This document shows positions 36,279 to 48,209 of a stretch of 64,000 nt of DNA, piece after piece. Source of the stretch: Diphasiastrum complanatum (lineage: Eukaryota; Streptophyta; Lycopodiopsida; Lycopodiales; Lycopodiaceae); contig CM055095.1 in assembly GCA_029204225.1 (NCBI GenBank), positions 76,572,489 to 76,636,488 on the forward strand, in the 5' to 3' direction. The number at the start of each line of letters is the position of its first letter. The stretch's first letter is position 1. The position numbers and the translations under genes were made by a program. The notes under the pieces are model-generated. The model was not told where the DNA came from, did no database searches, and saw nothing but the letters and a program-made list of their open reading frames with translations.

Positions 36279-36692
36279 TTGAATATTTTTTTCAATAAAT
36301 CTGATATTGAAGTGCAGTACTTTGAATGTTATGAGAATGCTGATGACAAAGATTTCTTTGATGCCTACAACGCTGAAGCGGATGTTTCGTATGAAGAAAT
36401 TAACGTTGCAGACACGAACTCGAAAGAGTCCGACGATTCGAGTGACGAATCTGTACACGAATTTGGTAACAAGAACCAGGTTGACGACAAGAAAACATCT
36501 GTGGAGTCAACAATGCATGAAATTCATGGCCATACCAAGGCCAGTATGACAAAAACTATCATTTTACTAGATTTTCTTGAACTGATTGAACTTGCACCTG
36601 GCAGATTTGTGCATGTTTCAAAGTCACTTGGAGAATCGGAGTTAGCAGAATTCACTGAACTATTGAAGGAGTATCAAGATGTTTTTGCCTGA
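36279..36692 (+). pseudogene. Gypsy-B acidic spacer before reverse transcriptase
   Basis: This is an open frame of 138 codons rich in Asp, Glu and Ser. It ends LKEYQDVFA, the usual lead-in to gypsy RT, with the stop at 36690. A single change would join it to the RT frame that follows 12 bases later. Confidence 0.75.
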
Positions 36693-36704
36693 TCGCTCGA
36701 CGAT

Positions 36705-37712
36705 TTGAAGGGTATACTTGCAGAATTCGAAGAGCACCGAAATGACCTTAAGGAAGATGTTGTACCTATTCGACAAAGACAGTATCGTCTCAATCCTAAG
36801 TACTCTCTCACTACGGATTGGGGCACTTATGCCTACAACAAAATGCCCTTTGGTCTTTGTAACGCTCCAGCGACTTTTCAGCGAATCATGATGTTATTTT
36901 TTGCTGCCTTCTTGAGAACTTTTCTTGAAATATTTATTGATGATTTCTATGTATACAGTAATATAAAGACACACTTACAGAAGCTGAAATTAACATTGCA
37001 ACGGTGTCGAGATATTTGTTTATCTCTTCATCTAGAGAAATGTTTTTTTGGTATGAAAGAAAGAATATTGCTTGGACACAAAATATCTAACAGAGAAATA
37101 GAAGTTGACAAAGATAAAGTCGAGCTTATAAAGAATCTCCAGATACCAACCAATTTACGTGAACTAAGAGCTTTCTTAGGACATGTTGGCTATTACAGGA
37201 GATTTATTCAAAATCATATTGTCTCTCTTACACATCTACTGAAAAAACAAGTGGAATACTTGTGGACGAATGAACAGCAGAAAGCATTTGAAGAACTTAA
37301 GCAAAGATTGATCAATGCTCCTATTCCGAGACCACCCAACTGGGCTATTTTATTTCACAGTTATGTGGATGTTTCTGCATTTGCTATTGGCGTCTGTCTA
37401 AGCCATAAGGACGACCCGAAGAAGGATCATCCCATCTACTATGCGAGTCAACAGCTCAGTGCATCAAAGAAGAATTATTCGGCTATAGAAAGGGAAGCAC
37501 TTGGCATGATTTTCACTGTTAAAAAATTTCGACATTATTTGCTGGGATATGCATTTATTTTTCATGTGGATCATTATGCTCTTAAGTATCTTGTAAATAA
37601 ACCAGATCTATCAGGACGAATTGCTCGATGGGTTCTACTGTTGCAGGAATTCACTTATCAAGTAGAGCTTCGTCAAGGAAAATATCATACGAATGTTGAT
37701 TATCTATCGTGA
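36705..37712 (+). pseudogene. Gypsy-B reverse transcriptase (internally deleted) and RNase H
   Basis: This 335-codon frame starts with the RT entry motif (VPIRQRQYRLNPKYS). At residue 35-36 it jumps directly to TTDWGTYAYNKMPFGLCNAPATFQ, so roughly 80-90 residues of fingers and palm, with the first catalytic Asp, are missing. The second catalytic box is FIDD at residues 77-80. The connection (FLGHVGYYRRFI) and RNase H (DVSAFAIG, AIEREALGMIF, DHYALKYLVNKPDLSGRI) are intact to the end. The RNase H text is of the type found in the Athila/Tat side of plant gypsy elements. It cannot copy RNA. Confidence 0.88.
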
Positions 37713-39084
37713 CTCAGCACCGGAAAAACTAAAGACCCTATCAATGATGATTTTTCAGACGAACATTTATTCGATATTTCATCTACAAATTTGCTATATT
37801 CTGATATCATTACTTATCTTAAGGATAAGATATATCCGGATGGTTACGATTCGGAACAAAAGACTTACTTATCTTAAGGATAAGATATATCCGGATGGTT
37901 ACGATTTGGAGCAAAAGACAGTTTTTCAATATAAGGTAGCACTTATACAATTATTAACAATGTTCTGTACAAGCTTGGTGCTGACCATCAACTACGAAGA
38001 TGTCTCGAAACTGAAGACATTAAAAAGGTCGTTAAAGCCTTACACTCAGAAGATGCTGGTGGACATTTTGCTTTAAAGAATACAGTTAATAAGATATTGA
38101 CTGCCAAGTACTGGTGGCCAACAATGTTCAAGGATGTGTCAACTTTATTCGTTTATGTGATCCAGGCCAGAGATCTGGCAAGCCTACAAAAGCAATGAAT
38201 TGGCCGTTGACACCAATCCTGCCTCTTGCACCATTTGAGAAGTGGAGGATTGACTTTGTCGTCATCAAACCTGTTACCCGACATACGAAATGTCATTATA
38301 TTCTAGTTGCAACAGATTATGCTACAAAGAACGTTGAAGCAGAGGCAATGAAACGAAACGATGCAAAAACTGTCGCGACGTTCTTATTCAAATATATCAT
38401 CACCAAAATTGTCCACTCGAACTAGTAAGTGACCAAGGTACACATTTTTTAAATGACACTATACGGTTGCTGACAACTTATTTTCTGATCAAACACATAA
38501 AAACTACACCGTATAATCCAAAAGCAAACGAGTTGACAGAAAGAGCTAATGGAATTTTATGTAAGTTTCTGACTAAAATTACTATTGCACATGCAACGGA
38601 TTGGGATCAGAAACTATCATCAGTTCTCTGGGCTTATTGCAACACAGAGAAAATCACGACAAAACAGACACCATATTTTCTTACATATGGTATGCATCCT
38701 ATTTTGCCAATTGAATTTGAGGTGAAAACCTTTTGTATTCAAGCTCAACGAACAGATGCAGAATGTATAAACGAAAGGTTGACTAATATTGAAAAACTAG
38801 CTGAAGCTCGAGAGACTTCACAAAAACTAACGGAGAAAATCCAGGAACAAAGAAAGAAGAAATATGACAGTCATATAAAAAAATGTGATCTTAAAGTTGA
38901 TGATTATGCGCTGATATATGACAGTCGCCATCAAAAGTTCCCTGGAAAACTCCACATGCGATGGCTTGGACCTTATAAAGTCATAGAGGTGTTTGACAAT
39001 GGTTTTGTGCAACTTCAATCACTTGAAGGTGAACTATTACCTACACGTATTAACGGGTCCAAATTGAAAAAATACTACCTTTGA
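37693..39084 (+). pseudogene. Gypsy-B integrase
   Basis: The zinc-binding part lies at about 38040-38175 (HSEDAGGHFALK…YWWP…LCDPGQRSGKP). The second Cys of the CxxC pair has become Gly. The core starts near 38240 (WRIDFVV, first Asp), continues through a frame break after 38420 to SDQGTHF near 38430-38450 (second Asp) and TERANGILC near 38533-38560 (Glu). The C-terminal domain to 39084 is open (205 codons from 38467), with VDDYALIYDSRHQKFPGKLHMRW. A 55-base tandem duplication at 37811-37920 upstream shifts the frame. Confidence 0.85.
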
Positions 39085-39837
39085 CCAGAATTTTTTTTAT
39101 TCTTATTATTTTTTAGTATTTTTCTGGAATTAATCGCGAATTTTCTTTTATCTTTTCTAAAAAAATTTGCGACTTTTCTTTTATTTTTTCTAGAAATTTT
39201 CTACCATAGAATCTTTCGCGACACTAAATTTGTTAATCGAATTTTCCTAAATCGTTTTCAAGAATTTTTCTAGAATCTTTTCTAACATTTTCTCCAGCTT
39301 TTCGTGAAATTCTCTAGTATGTTGCTAAAATTTTCAAGAAATTTTCATGACTTTTTGTATCATTTTTATTTTAGGAATCTGTGAGAAAGTTTCGCAAAAC
39401 TTTTCTAGAATCTTTCTAACATATTTTCGAGAATCTCTCGACCTACTTTTTGTATCCCTCCATTAAAGATGATGGCCACGTGATCATCATTATTCACACG
39501 TGTGTACGCTCACATATCAAAACAGATATTGTTTCTGCATAATTTATTTCTTTTCTTTTCACAAACAGTCTTTCGTCATTAAAAATCAATCTGTCAAATT
39601 ATAGTTTCAAACATTGAGCCATGCACGTCCTCCATAAATGGAAGTGATAGATGTCAAGTCACCATGTCACGTCATCATCCCTTCCACATCGCTACTGCTT
39701 ATCAAAGTTATTTTCTATTTCCCTCCTTACACTTTTTGTCTGTGAGTTTATGCTTTCATGCGCTCATTTTCTTTGCGATCAAAGCACTCTTTTGCAAACT
39801 ATTGTAATCTACGGAGCTATCGTCAAACATTCGACCA
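39085..39837. other. AT-rich spacer with repeated TTTTCTAGAAT-like motifs
   Basis: Between the integrase stop and the next ATG lies T-rich DNA. TTTTCTAGAAT/TTTCTAACAT and CGCGAATTTT-like words recur, mostly at 39100-39440. The right half (39450-39837) is less biased. It probably belongs to the 3' part of gypsy-B; no LTR was recognised. Confidence 0.5.
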
Positions 39838-40202
39838 ATGGCTTTCGGATCAAGCTCTAGCTCTAATATCATCTGGAAAGCACGCGCAGGAATCCGCCTG
39901 ACATCCATCCATTTCTTTTTGGATCGATGCAAGTTGGGTGATTTGAAAGTGGAACCCTCCATCATCCTCTCTGAAGTCAGTACTGAGTTTGTGAACTCTA
40001 TCCATTCAATTTTGGAGGAGGAATTCAAAGTTCACGTACGAGGCAAATTCTTCACCATCTCTGAAGACCTGTTTTGCACAGCCCTCGGCTTACCAATGGA
40101 TGGGAAGATGGTTGCAACCAATAAGGATTCGGTGGATGAAGCTGTCCACTTCCTAAGCAACTACTTCGTACCCACGAAGGGGTACAAAATCTCTATGATC
40201 CG
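39838..40202 (+). pseudogene. ORF downstream of gypsy-B, similar to plant transposon-associated proteins, truncated
   Basis: The frame beginning at 39838 encodes about 120 residues of ordered-looking protein before it enters gypsy-A LTR sequence at 40203. Its nominal end at 40377 lies in that LTR and is not native. The blocks FFLDRCKLGDL, FVNSIHSILEEEFKVHVRGKFF and FCTALGLPMDG resemble the putative plant transposon protein domain often found near gypsy elements (inferred from memory of the family). Its position after integrase fits an additional 3' ORF of gypsy-B, cut by the later gypsy-A insertion. Confidence 0.5.
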
Positions 40203-40794
40203 ACATCTATCTCTGCATCCATTAACCCTACTCTTTAACACTACACATCCCTTAACACTACACATCCACAATAGAGATAACTTACTCTTTCTCTCTCTCA
40301 CTTCCTTTCTCATAAAAAGTATAGTAACATACAATCCCAATAACACTCAAATCCAACAATTAGCAAAATCCAAATAAGCATGAGAGATGGAGGAAAAGTG
40401 ATAGAGAACAATCCATTTATGAAGAGAACCAATCTGCTTTATTGAAATGAGGAAATGAACATGAGAAGCAACTCGAGTTGGTCCCTTCTTATAGTAGAGA
40501 GGAGGACCCTGGCCTCTGAATCCTATTGGTTCAGTCTTGTCTCTCTTTTTATTCAAATTTAAAAAAGTGTGGGAACCATCAAAATTGGAGGGAAACCCAA
40601 CTTTATTCACTAACTTGACATTTAAGCCCTGTGACATTAAAAGTCCCGCAAAAAGGCCTAAAGTCCTTTTATTAACTTTTAACTAATCAATCAAATAATT
40701 GTGTGATCATTGGACTTACACACGCAGGGGGCCAAATCTCTCTCACTTATTAACTAGGGTTAGGGTTGCCTTGAGATCCGCAAACCCTCCAATA
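40203..40794 (-). repeat. Gypsy-A 3' LTR, minus orientation, U5 end missing
   Basis: It matches 51011-51637 closely. On the minus strand it starts TATTGGAGGG (TGTTGG in the partner) at 40794, next to a purine tract GGTGGGGGGTAC. It stops at 40203, about 140 bases short of the full LTR end seen at 50869. The repeated word TAACACTACACATCC occurs twice near 40240-40270. Confidence 0.8.
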
Positions 40795-42306
40795 GTACCC
40801 CCCACCAAAACTGGTGGCGGTCCCACGACACCTGCAATATGCAGTTATTGGGGACTTTTATTGGCTTCGCGCTGAATCTTGATTAAATGATGTTGCACCT
40901 TCTCCACAAAATCAGTATTAAAATCCAAATTGTGTGGCAGGAAACAACGGTGGGCTCCAGCAATCATTGGTCCAATGCAGATCGTTGGTGAGGCCAATAT
41001 ATGGCTTGATGGTCTGTTTGGCGTGCTTATGATTGGGTGAGGCCTGCGTGCCAGATGTTATACCTATAGCTGCAAAGGCGGCCTCAGTGACGCGCATCTT
41101 ATGTGTGGCTCCCTTGAAAGTGATATAAAATTTGGATTTCTCTTCCTTCCACGTACTGAAGGCAAGAGTGATGAAATCCATATTGATGCAACCCGAAAAG
41201 ACTCTCTCATGAATACTCATTGCAGTGAGTAGCGGCTCCGCAAGGGTCATCCACTGAGTGACCAAATCTGATTGATTATCTTGTTGACACATATATCCTA
41301 CTGTACAGTCAATTGTTGCAAGAGCTTTATTACAATTGACAGTATCCGTTTGAGAATCGTAATGAACTCCCAAATTTTTCTCTGGTCGATCACAAGTATG
41401 ATCTGTTGTTGACGAATTGTCATCCTCTTTTTGAACCACCGGTTTGATAGTCCAAGTTGTAGGATCAATTTTAATTGCACGTTCACGATTTTCAAAAGTG
41501 ATTTTTTCGGTACCCCAGTTATGAATTACTTGCGCAACTCGTAACCATGGATGTCCTAATAAAATTCTGTAGACATTTGGCGCTTCTGGTAAGTCCATCA
41601 CTACGAAAGTAATGACAAACTGTACTCCCGCAATTTTGACAGGTATATTTTTCACCATTCCTCGTGGACAAACTGTCGTTTGATCAGCTAGCTTAATAGC
41701 AAAAGTAGCAGGCTTAATCTTTGTAAGGCCCCATTTTGCACATAGCTTTATAGAAATCAGGTTACTCCTTAACCTCCATCTATCACGGCTGCTTCTTTAA
41801 GAAATTGTCTATGCTGTATCGGCAGAGTGATATTCTTTTGTTCACTTTCCCAAGCGGCTCCAACATGGAGTACTTCCTTAGATTCTTCAAATCCAGCACA
41901 AAAAACAGCTCCTGATGGACTTCTGGTTCTTCTTGAGCTAACTTTTGCGCTAAGACTTCTTTTGCTTTTGGCACCAACTTCAGGAACTCTCCCAATGAAA
42001 TATTGATCTTGATAGACAAAATGTTCATGGGTAGTTCTGTATGCGGTGCTTCTGGTTCAGTCATCTTGAAGGGTTCTTCAAGATGATGTAACTGATCATT
42101 CATATCCGTACGTAAATTTCTTGGCGGCTGCAATGGTGAACAATAAACTTCAGCTGTTGTTTTAGCAGTTTCAAGCTCCTATTCTTCTTGCAGATGTTTG
42201 ATCCACTGTCTCATATCCTGATATCTTCATTTTTCTGTATTAAGATTTGGATAGACTCCCGATGCTGTTGGTATATCATTCAATGGTATAGAATTAGCAA
42301 GTACAG
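40795..42306 (-). pseudogene. Gypsy-A protease region fused to an unrecognised domain
   Basis: Minus-strand frames at 41783-42133 and 40918-41658 follow the gag of 48210-49694. The second frame (246 codons) starts in the protease with VYRILLGHPWLR at about residues 30-41. After residue about 110 it continues with text I cannot name (TLAFSTWKEEKSKFYITFKG near residues 165-184), and it ends about 110 bases before the PPT. RT, RNase H and integrase are absent between protease and LTR, so this copy depends on other elements. Confidence 0.65.
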
Positions 42307-42772
42307 TTAGAAATCAGTTTTGATCTTATTCATTAGTATAAGCTCTAAATGTGATGATGTAATTATTGTACAGTTTATTTGGTTTACTATATATGGTTGT
42401 GATCGAGACGTGACCTGTTAGGATATACTGATCGGGCACTGATCCCGTAGCCGCCTACTTGGGTTAGCCGAGTAGCCACACATAGGAAGAATTAGCCTGT
42501 ACAGAGTTATTTATAGTACTTGCTATACTTGGGGGCATGTCCCAAGCTTGTCGGTCGAATTTGGCCATATTGGGCCCGACCTTAGTTTGACAGGTGGTAG
42601 GCCAATTTTAGGACACCTGCCTTTTCATGTAGTTTGTGAATACTCTATATGTACAGTATTTCTTTGTAATCTAATAACTTTTGTTGTGCCATCTATGAGA
42701 GCTTGTGAGGAGTGGCTATGGTGATTGTGTGATGTGATCTGCATACTGCACTAGATTCTATCGGAATTTCAA
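42307..42772 (+). repeat. LARD-1 5' LTR
   Basis: About 466 bases, repeated directly at 47742-48206 with roughly 20 mismatches by eye. It starts TTAGAAATC and ends TTTCAA, so canonical TG…CA ends are not evident. CTATATGTAC near 42648 is a weak promoter-like sequence. Confidence 0.88.
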
Positions 42773-42774
42773 CT

Positions 42775-42786
42775 TGGTATCAGAGC
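42775..42786 (+). other. Primer-binding site of LARD-1
   Basis: TGGTATCAGAGC lies two bases after the LTR end, as in copia elements. It shows that the element uses initiator tRNA-Met as primer. Confidence 0.9.
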
Positions 42787-45700
42787 GTCGGGGTGTTGCA
42801 GGTATGCATGATCCGGTGGAGCTATGGGATAACGTCTTTCACCAGGAGAAATAGCACTCAAAGCGTCTCAGGAGAGAGGACTCCATACGGGGTATAGGCA
42901 ATCCGGATGGCTGGAGACAGCAAAGTTCCTTTGATCGGAGCTATCGTCGTAGGTGGATTCCGGGAAGAATTCACGGAGAAACTTGCAATTTTGGTGATTT
43001 CGGGGAAATCATCGGTGTTGGCTTCATGAATTATTGTGTGGACAGTTGTTTGGCGCAACGGGGCTTGCAGAGGTTTTGCAAAAAGCAGTGACATAGAGCC
43101 ATAGCAATTTGCAGGGTTAGATTGGGTGGAAAATTGAGAAAATTTCAAAAATTTCCAGGTTCGTGGGGTGTTGACGGATTTATGAAAAAATTGGCTTGTT
43201 TGCAGTCAATATCACACCAATCAGAAAGCCGTAAATTGCATCAGATACCTTGAGGTAGGGCGACCTCAGTGGGCTAGGCAACTGCAAGAGGAATATCAGG
43301 GAAAGCCTGAATGAAGCCTAATAAATCCTTCTATTCTTTGAAACTAGGGTTTATAGTAGGAATATGACGGATCTTTCTTGGTAGGAGATCATTTTTGAAG
43401 CTATAAAGGCATACAACTAGGCGCCATGGTGCTGCCAAGGAGTGGCTAAGAGGCCATGGTCAGCCATTGAGTAATAAAACAACAATCCATCTCTGAAGCT
43501 ATGGAAGCTAGGGTTTACAGTCAAGAACTTGATCTTTCTCTGTAGAAGATGAATCGTTGAGCTGTAAAATGCTGGAATTGGGCGCCCTGGTGAGATCAGC
43601 TAGATTGGAGATGGCCGTGGATGGCCGCGATCTGCAGAAGGAGCTGGAGATCAATTGGAGAGGGCTGCCATAGCTTGCTGCGAAGGAGAATGAAAGCATC
43701 AAGAAGTAAGAAGGAGAGGACGAGTCGAGGAATTTGCACGTGGCCAGCTTGAATTAATCAACGGTGTTCCAAAGTGGTCCGTGCCTGCAGGAGTCTCAAT
43801 TAGTGCGTGCCGATGAGTGTGGCCATCCGATCAAAATAAAATTGAATCAATGGTTCGGATCTAAGGAAACGTGGACCGTTGGATTTAGCAGGACCTTCAG
43901 ATGATGGGTGAATTGGTCTGAAGGGCAGAAGTGCCTTGCACTTCCTTAAAAAATCTTCACATGAAATGCAAGAATGGACCTGAAGGGCAGAAATGCCATT
44001 TCTTCATTAAAAAATTTCAGAATGAAAATACAGTTCATTTTGCAAGGGCAAATGGCAAAGGGGCTAACTATAGCTAGAGGGCACCTTTTTTGGCCATCCT
44101 TGGGCCAAAATGATCCCTAAAACTGGCTGCTCAGAGCCAACGGACAGAGCAACATAACAGAGCACAAAAAAAGGGGTTTTGGGGTGTTTTCATTACCATT
44201 CTATCGAGCGGATTGCGGGTGACCTAGTGATGGGCTACATTTGCTATTTGGGTATCGTAGGGCCAAATTTAGGGCTATTTTTGGCTGGTAAAACCTGCTA
44301 CAGGGTAGTACAATGAGGCATTATTTCTTCGAAATCATTATTACTTACTCTTGACAGGGTAATAGGGTGTTTGGAAGCGGTAAATGCAGTATGGGAGCAA
44401 ATGGTAGCGAAATTGTGTGGAGAAAGCTAGTATTGGCGACGGAAGACCAGTTTGGTGACATGACTACTCATCATTGACAACAATTTTGAGAGGGCAAGCA
44501 ATCACAAGTGAGAGGTAGGCATGGTATGCTGATTACAGGTGAAAAATTCTTGTGATCAGGTTCAACTTTTGGGGTTCGAACCAACCAACGTCAAGTGGCG
44601 CTTTGGGGGGAAGCTCTCACAGGTATGATCGGCAATGGCATTGTCGAGTCAAGTGATAGCTGCATTGACACACACATTTGTAGCTTGGAAATTTCTCATT
44701 CGGAGGGAAAAATGGGCTAGCTTGGAGGTACACACATTTTGGCGGTTTCAGGTGATGGAAGTGCGAGGTGGTGCTAGTTGAAAGCCATTGGAGAATATAG
44801 CAGACTTGCATTGGATGAGCTGTGTGTGGGACACATGGAGGATGAAGAATGGATCAATAATCACACTTTGGATGCTCTTGGCGAGTGGTGAGTGTGATGA
44901 TTTTGCGGTTTTGCAGTCGGTAAGTCAATTTTGATCAGCCATTGTAGCTGTGGAGCAGTGTATCAGGTTTGTCATCGAGGAGATACACTTCAACTGCCAG
45001 TTTGGATAAGTCAATTCAATTTGTCATATCAGGATTGCATCAGGGATGCAGATTCCAGTGATGGCAAGGTGCAGATCATTTGGTTTGGGCCATGGAAGAT
45101 CTCACAGGTTCACTTGGAGGGATATTGGCATGTCACGTGAGGGACTTGATGGTGGCTTTGGAGTTCACATCTCAATGTATTCTCATGGAGTGGTTTGGAA
45201 CCATTTACAGGAGTAGCTTGGGAGAATACAGGTGGGCACTACAGGGTAGATGCTCAGATCTTTGTGATCAGGGATGGCATTGGAATACCTGGTAGGGATA
45301 GCACTGCAGGATGACATAGGATGATCATCAGGGGGCAGCTATTTCATATTGGACTTGAGTCATTATCATGGACAAGACTTACAAGTGCGATTCATAATGG
45401 AATTAGAAAGCTGCAAATGAGTAAAGCGTGAAGCTTTGGGAGCCAGCTCTAGGTTGGAGAGCTGATGGAGATCGCACGGGGTGTGATTAGAGGGCAAACA
45501 CTATGATGAGTGTTTTGCTAGCGATCTACTACAAGGGACACTGATGGCGAGGACTTCATGGTGTGCTCATTTGGGAGTACAAGTTGGCATTACAACAGGG
45601 GGCCAGTCATTGGACATTGGCATCAATGGGGAGACATCTACCATCACGGGCGTGGATAAGCTATCTATAGCTTTCATGCATTTGGTTGTATATGTAGGAG

Positions 45701-47741
45701 TCTAGGCTTGGCACAGGTGTTGGAATTTCCATGGTGCAGATTCTCAAGTGGTGAGATCATGGGGAAGCCTAGAGAAAGTCACTCAGAGCCATATACCTCA
45801 GTATGATCAGAAAGACAATAGTCTCGGGATCCCATGTGCGGCGACTCAGGGATATGCTTGCGATGGCATGGTGTCGGGTGGCACATAGCCAGGGAGAGCG
45901 AGCATATGCTAGGAGCCAGGTGGAGAAGGTGATGCTTTGGAGTTCGGCTTGTCTAGCATGATGGTGACCAGGATCGGAGACATCAAGTGAGCATAGTATG
46001 TAGATGACGAGTCCATTGGGGTGGCACTCAGGGAGATGCTACAGTTGCTCAGATATGATATGTCATTTGATGTATGGACAATGTTCTTCAGCTGATGCAT
46101 CATGTGGTGACCTAGGGACGAGTCATGCCTACTTGGAGGTAGGTGGCATGGAGTGTACCTGTGGTGGTACATATCCTGAGAGCATGGAGAGCATTACGGG
46201 GTGATGTGGATCCAGCATGCCCATGATTGTGAGCCGACAGAGATGGAGATGGTTGCTCAGGGAGTGACAGTTGATACTTTGGCGAGTGATCAGGTGAGCT
46301 GCATGGTTATATGCACAATGATCTCCAGGTTGGCGTCACATGTTGTGTCTATCCATCATTATTTGGTAAGCATGATGCAGTTTTTGGTTAGATCCAGTTG
46401 GAGTCTAGTTGCAATACAGGTGGATAGATTCTTGGGGAGCTATCAGCAAGTAATGGATACTTGGTGATCAGATGATACTGGAGGGTATAGGGTTTTGGAG
46501 ATATCCTACCTAATATGTTATGGATCGTGGGTGAGTTATTCATCACGATAGTGGATCTAGTTTGCATTTGTTTTGGCTTGGACGCTATGATGGATACATT
46601 TGGGAGATAGGCTCCTTGGTGGGAGGCCTATATATTGGTCAAATCAGAATTGGCAACGTCAAGTATGGGAAAGTTGAACCTACATGGGATGTAGGACAGG
46701 CAGATCATCATCAGTATCTCTAGGAGGTGGGCGAGCTACTCAGGTATAGCCTATGGTGAGGTTTGTGTACATTCATTCATTGAGTCCTTGGTAGAATCTT
46801 GTGCTTGGAGCATGGGGAATGGATGGGGATCAGCTTTCATGACTTATTGGACAGGATGTCAGGGCAAAGCGGCTTGGAGCATAGCTTTGTTTGGGAGATA
46901 CATCAAAGATGAGGCTTGGAGCACTCATTGATTCAAGATGGTTGATCTTGGATGATGTATGAGGACATCTATGTGATATGCTTGGACGTGAGAGCATCTT
47001 GGTATAGGTGCAGGCCATGGTTGAGGACCTGATTTGGTGACCAGTGGTGTAGCAGCGGATCTACAGGTGGCACAGGTGTTGGTACGACATGATACCACTT
47101 ATGGGCAGGCCTTGGTCATGTATTTGATGTTTTATCATTCGTGTTGGTCTGCATGAGTGTGTGTGGGCTTGCATGTTACCTTGTCACGGGAGTCTAGACC
47201 TGAGTCGGAGTTTTATGTGGTTGTGCATTTGCTACAGTAAAACAAAGTAGTCATTTTATGCTCATTGACTTGTCATTGTCTACTAGCTATCTATTTGGTG
47301 ACTACTAGCTATCTATTTGGTGAGGGTGCAATCTTATGGTGGCAGTAAGATTTCCTCAGGTTGAGCCTCAGTCGCTTGTTTATGTCAGTCTTACATGTTC
47401 GTACTTGTAAGTGCTTGATAGGATGTCAGCCTAGCTAGATGGAGGATGTAAGTCTCATGGTGGCAGTGGGATTTTCTCAGTTTGAGCCATGTCGCTTATG
47501 TGGTCCACTTGTGTTCAAGTCGGATTGGAGACGAGTCAGTTGGTCGAGAGTATGGTAGACTCTCTGTATGAGCATTATGTTTGCATGATACTTTGTGAGT
47601 CAAACCTGGTGGTTTGTTGGTGTACTTGAGTGTGAGTCAAGTACAGAGTAGCATGACATGCATAATATCTTTTGGACACTCCAGACATTGCTACAAATTA
47701 TTGTTTTTCACTCTTATCACATTTGAGCTTAAGGGAGAGAG
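42787..47741 (+). mobile_element. LARD-1 internal region, about 5 kb without coding capacity
   Basis: No gag, protease, integrase, RT or RNase H motif can be read in any frame, and the open frames are short and random-looking. The composition is richer in G than C on the plus strand. A purine tract AAGGGAGAGAG (47731-47741) precedes the 3' LTR. A 22-base tandem duplication (ACTAGCTATCTATTTGGTG repeated) lies at 47282-47323. Pieces of the same internal sequence occur at 27601-27797 and 52281-52740, so this is a family and not a unique sequence. PBS, PPT and paired LTRs with an empty interior define a large retrotransposon derivative. Confidence 0.8.
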
Positions 47742-48206
47742 TTAGAATCAGTTTTGATCTGATTCATTAGTATAAGCTCTAAATGTGATGATGTAATTAT
47801 TGTACAGTTTATTTGGTTTACTATATATGGTTGTGATCGGGACGTGACCTATTAGGATATATTGATAGGGCACTAATCCCGTATCCGGCTACTTGGGTTA
47901 GTCGAGTAGCCACACATAGGAAGAATTAGCCTGTACAGAGTTATTTACAGTATTTGCTATACTTGGGGGCATGTTCCAAGCTTGTCGGTCGAATTTGGCC
48001 ATATTGGGCCCGACCTTAGTTTGACAGGTGGTAGGCCAATTTTAGGACACCTGCCTTTTCATGTAGTTTGTGAATTCTCTATATGTACAATATTTCTTTG
48101 TAATCTAATAACTTATGTTGTGCCATCTATGAGAGCTTGTGAGGAGTGGCTATGGTGATTGTGTGATGTAATTTGCATATTGCACTAGATTCTATCAGAA
48201 TTTCAA
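47742..48206 (+). repeat. LARD-1 3' LTR
   Basis: Partner of 42307-42772. The flanking bases share GTAC: 42301-42304 on the left and 48210-48213 on the right. These are consistent with a short target-site duplication in gypsy-A. Confidence 0.88.
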
Positions 48207-48209
48207 TCG

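Noticed and set aside
40745-40765. Telomere-like GGGTTAGGGTT in gypsy-A LTRs (also near 51600)
   Set aside because: Only about two units, located inside an LTR and present in both copies. It is part of the LTR, not an interstitial telomere.
46004-46467. Plus-strand open frames inside LARD-1
   Set aside because: They are short, overlap frames on the other strand, have no domain, and are not kept open in the LARD-2 fragments.
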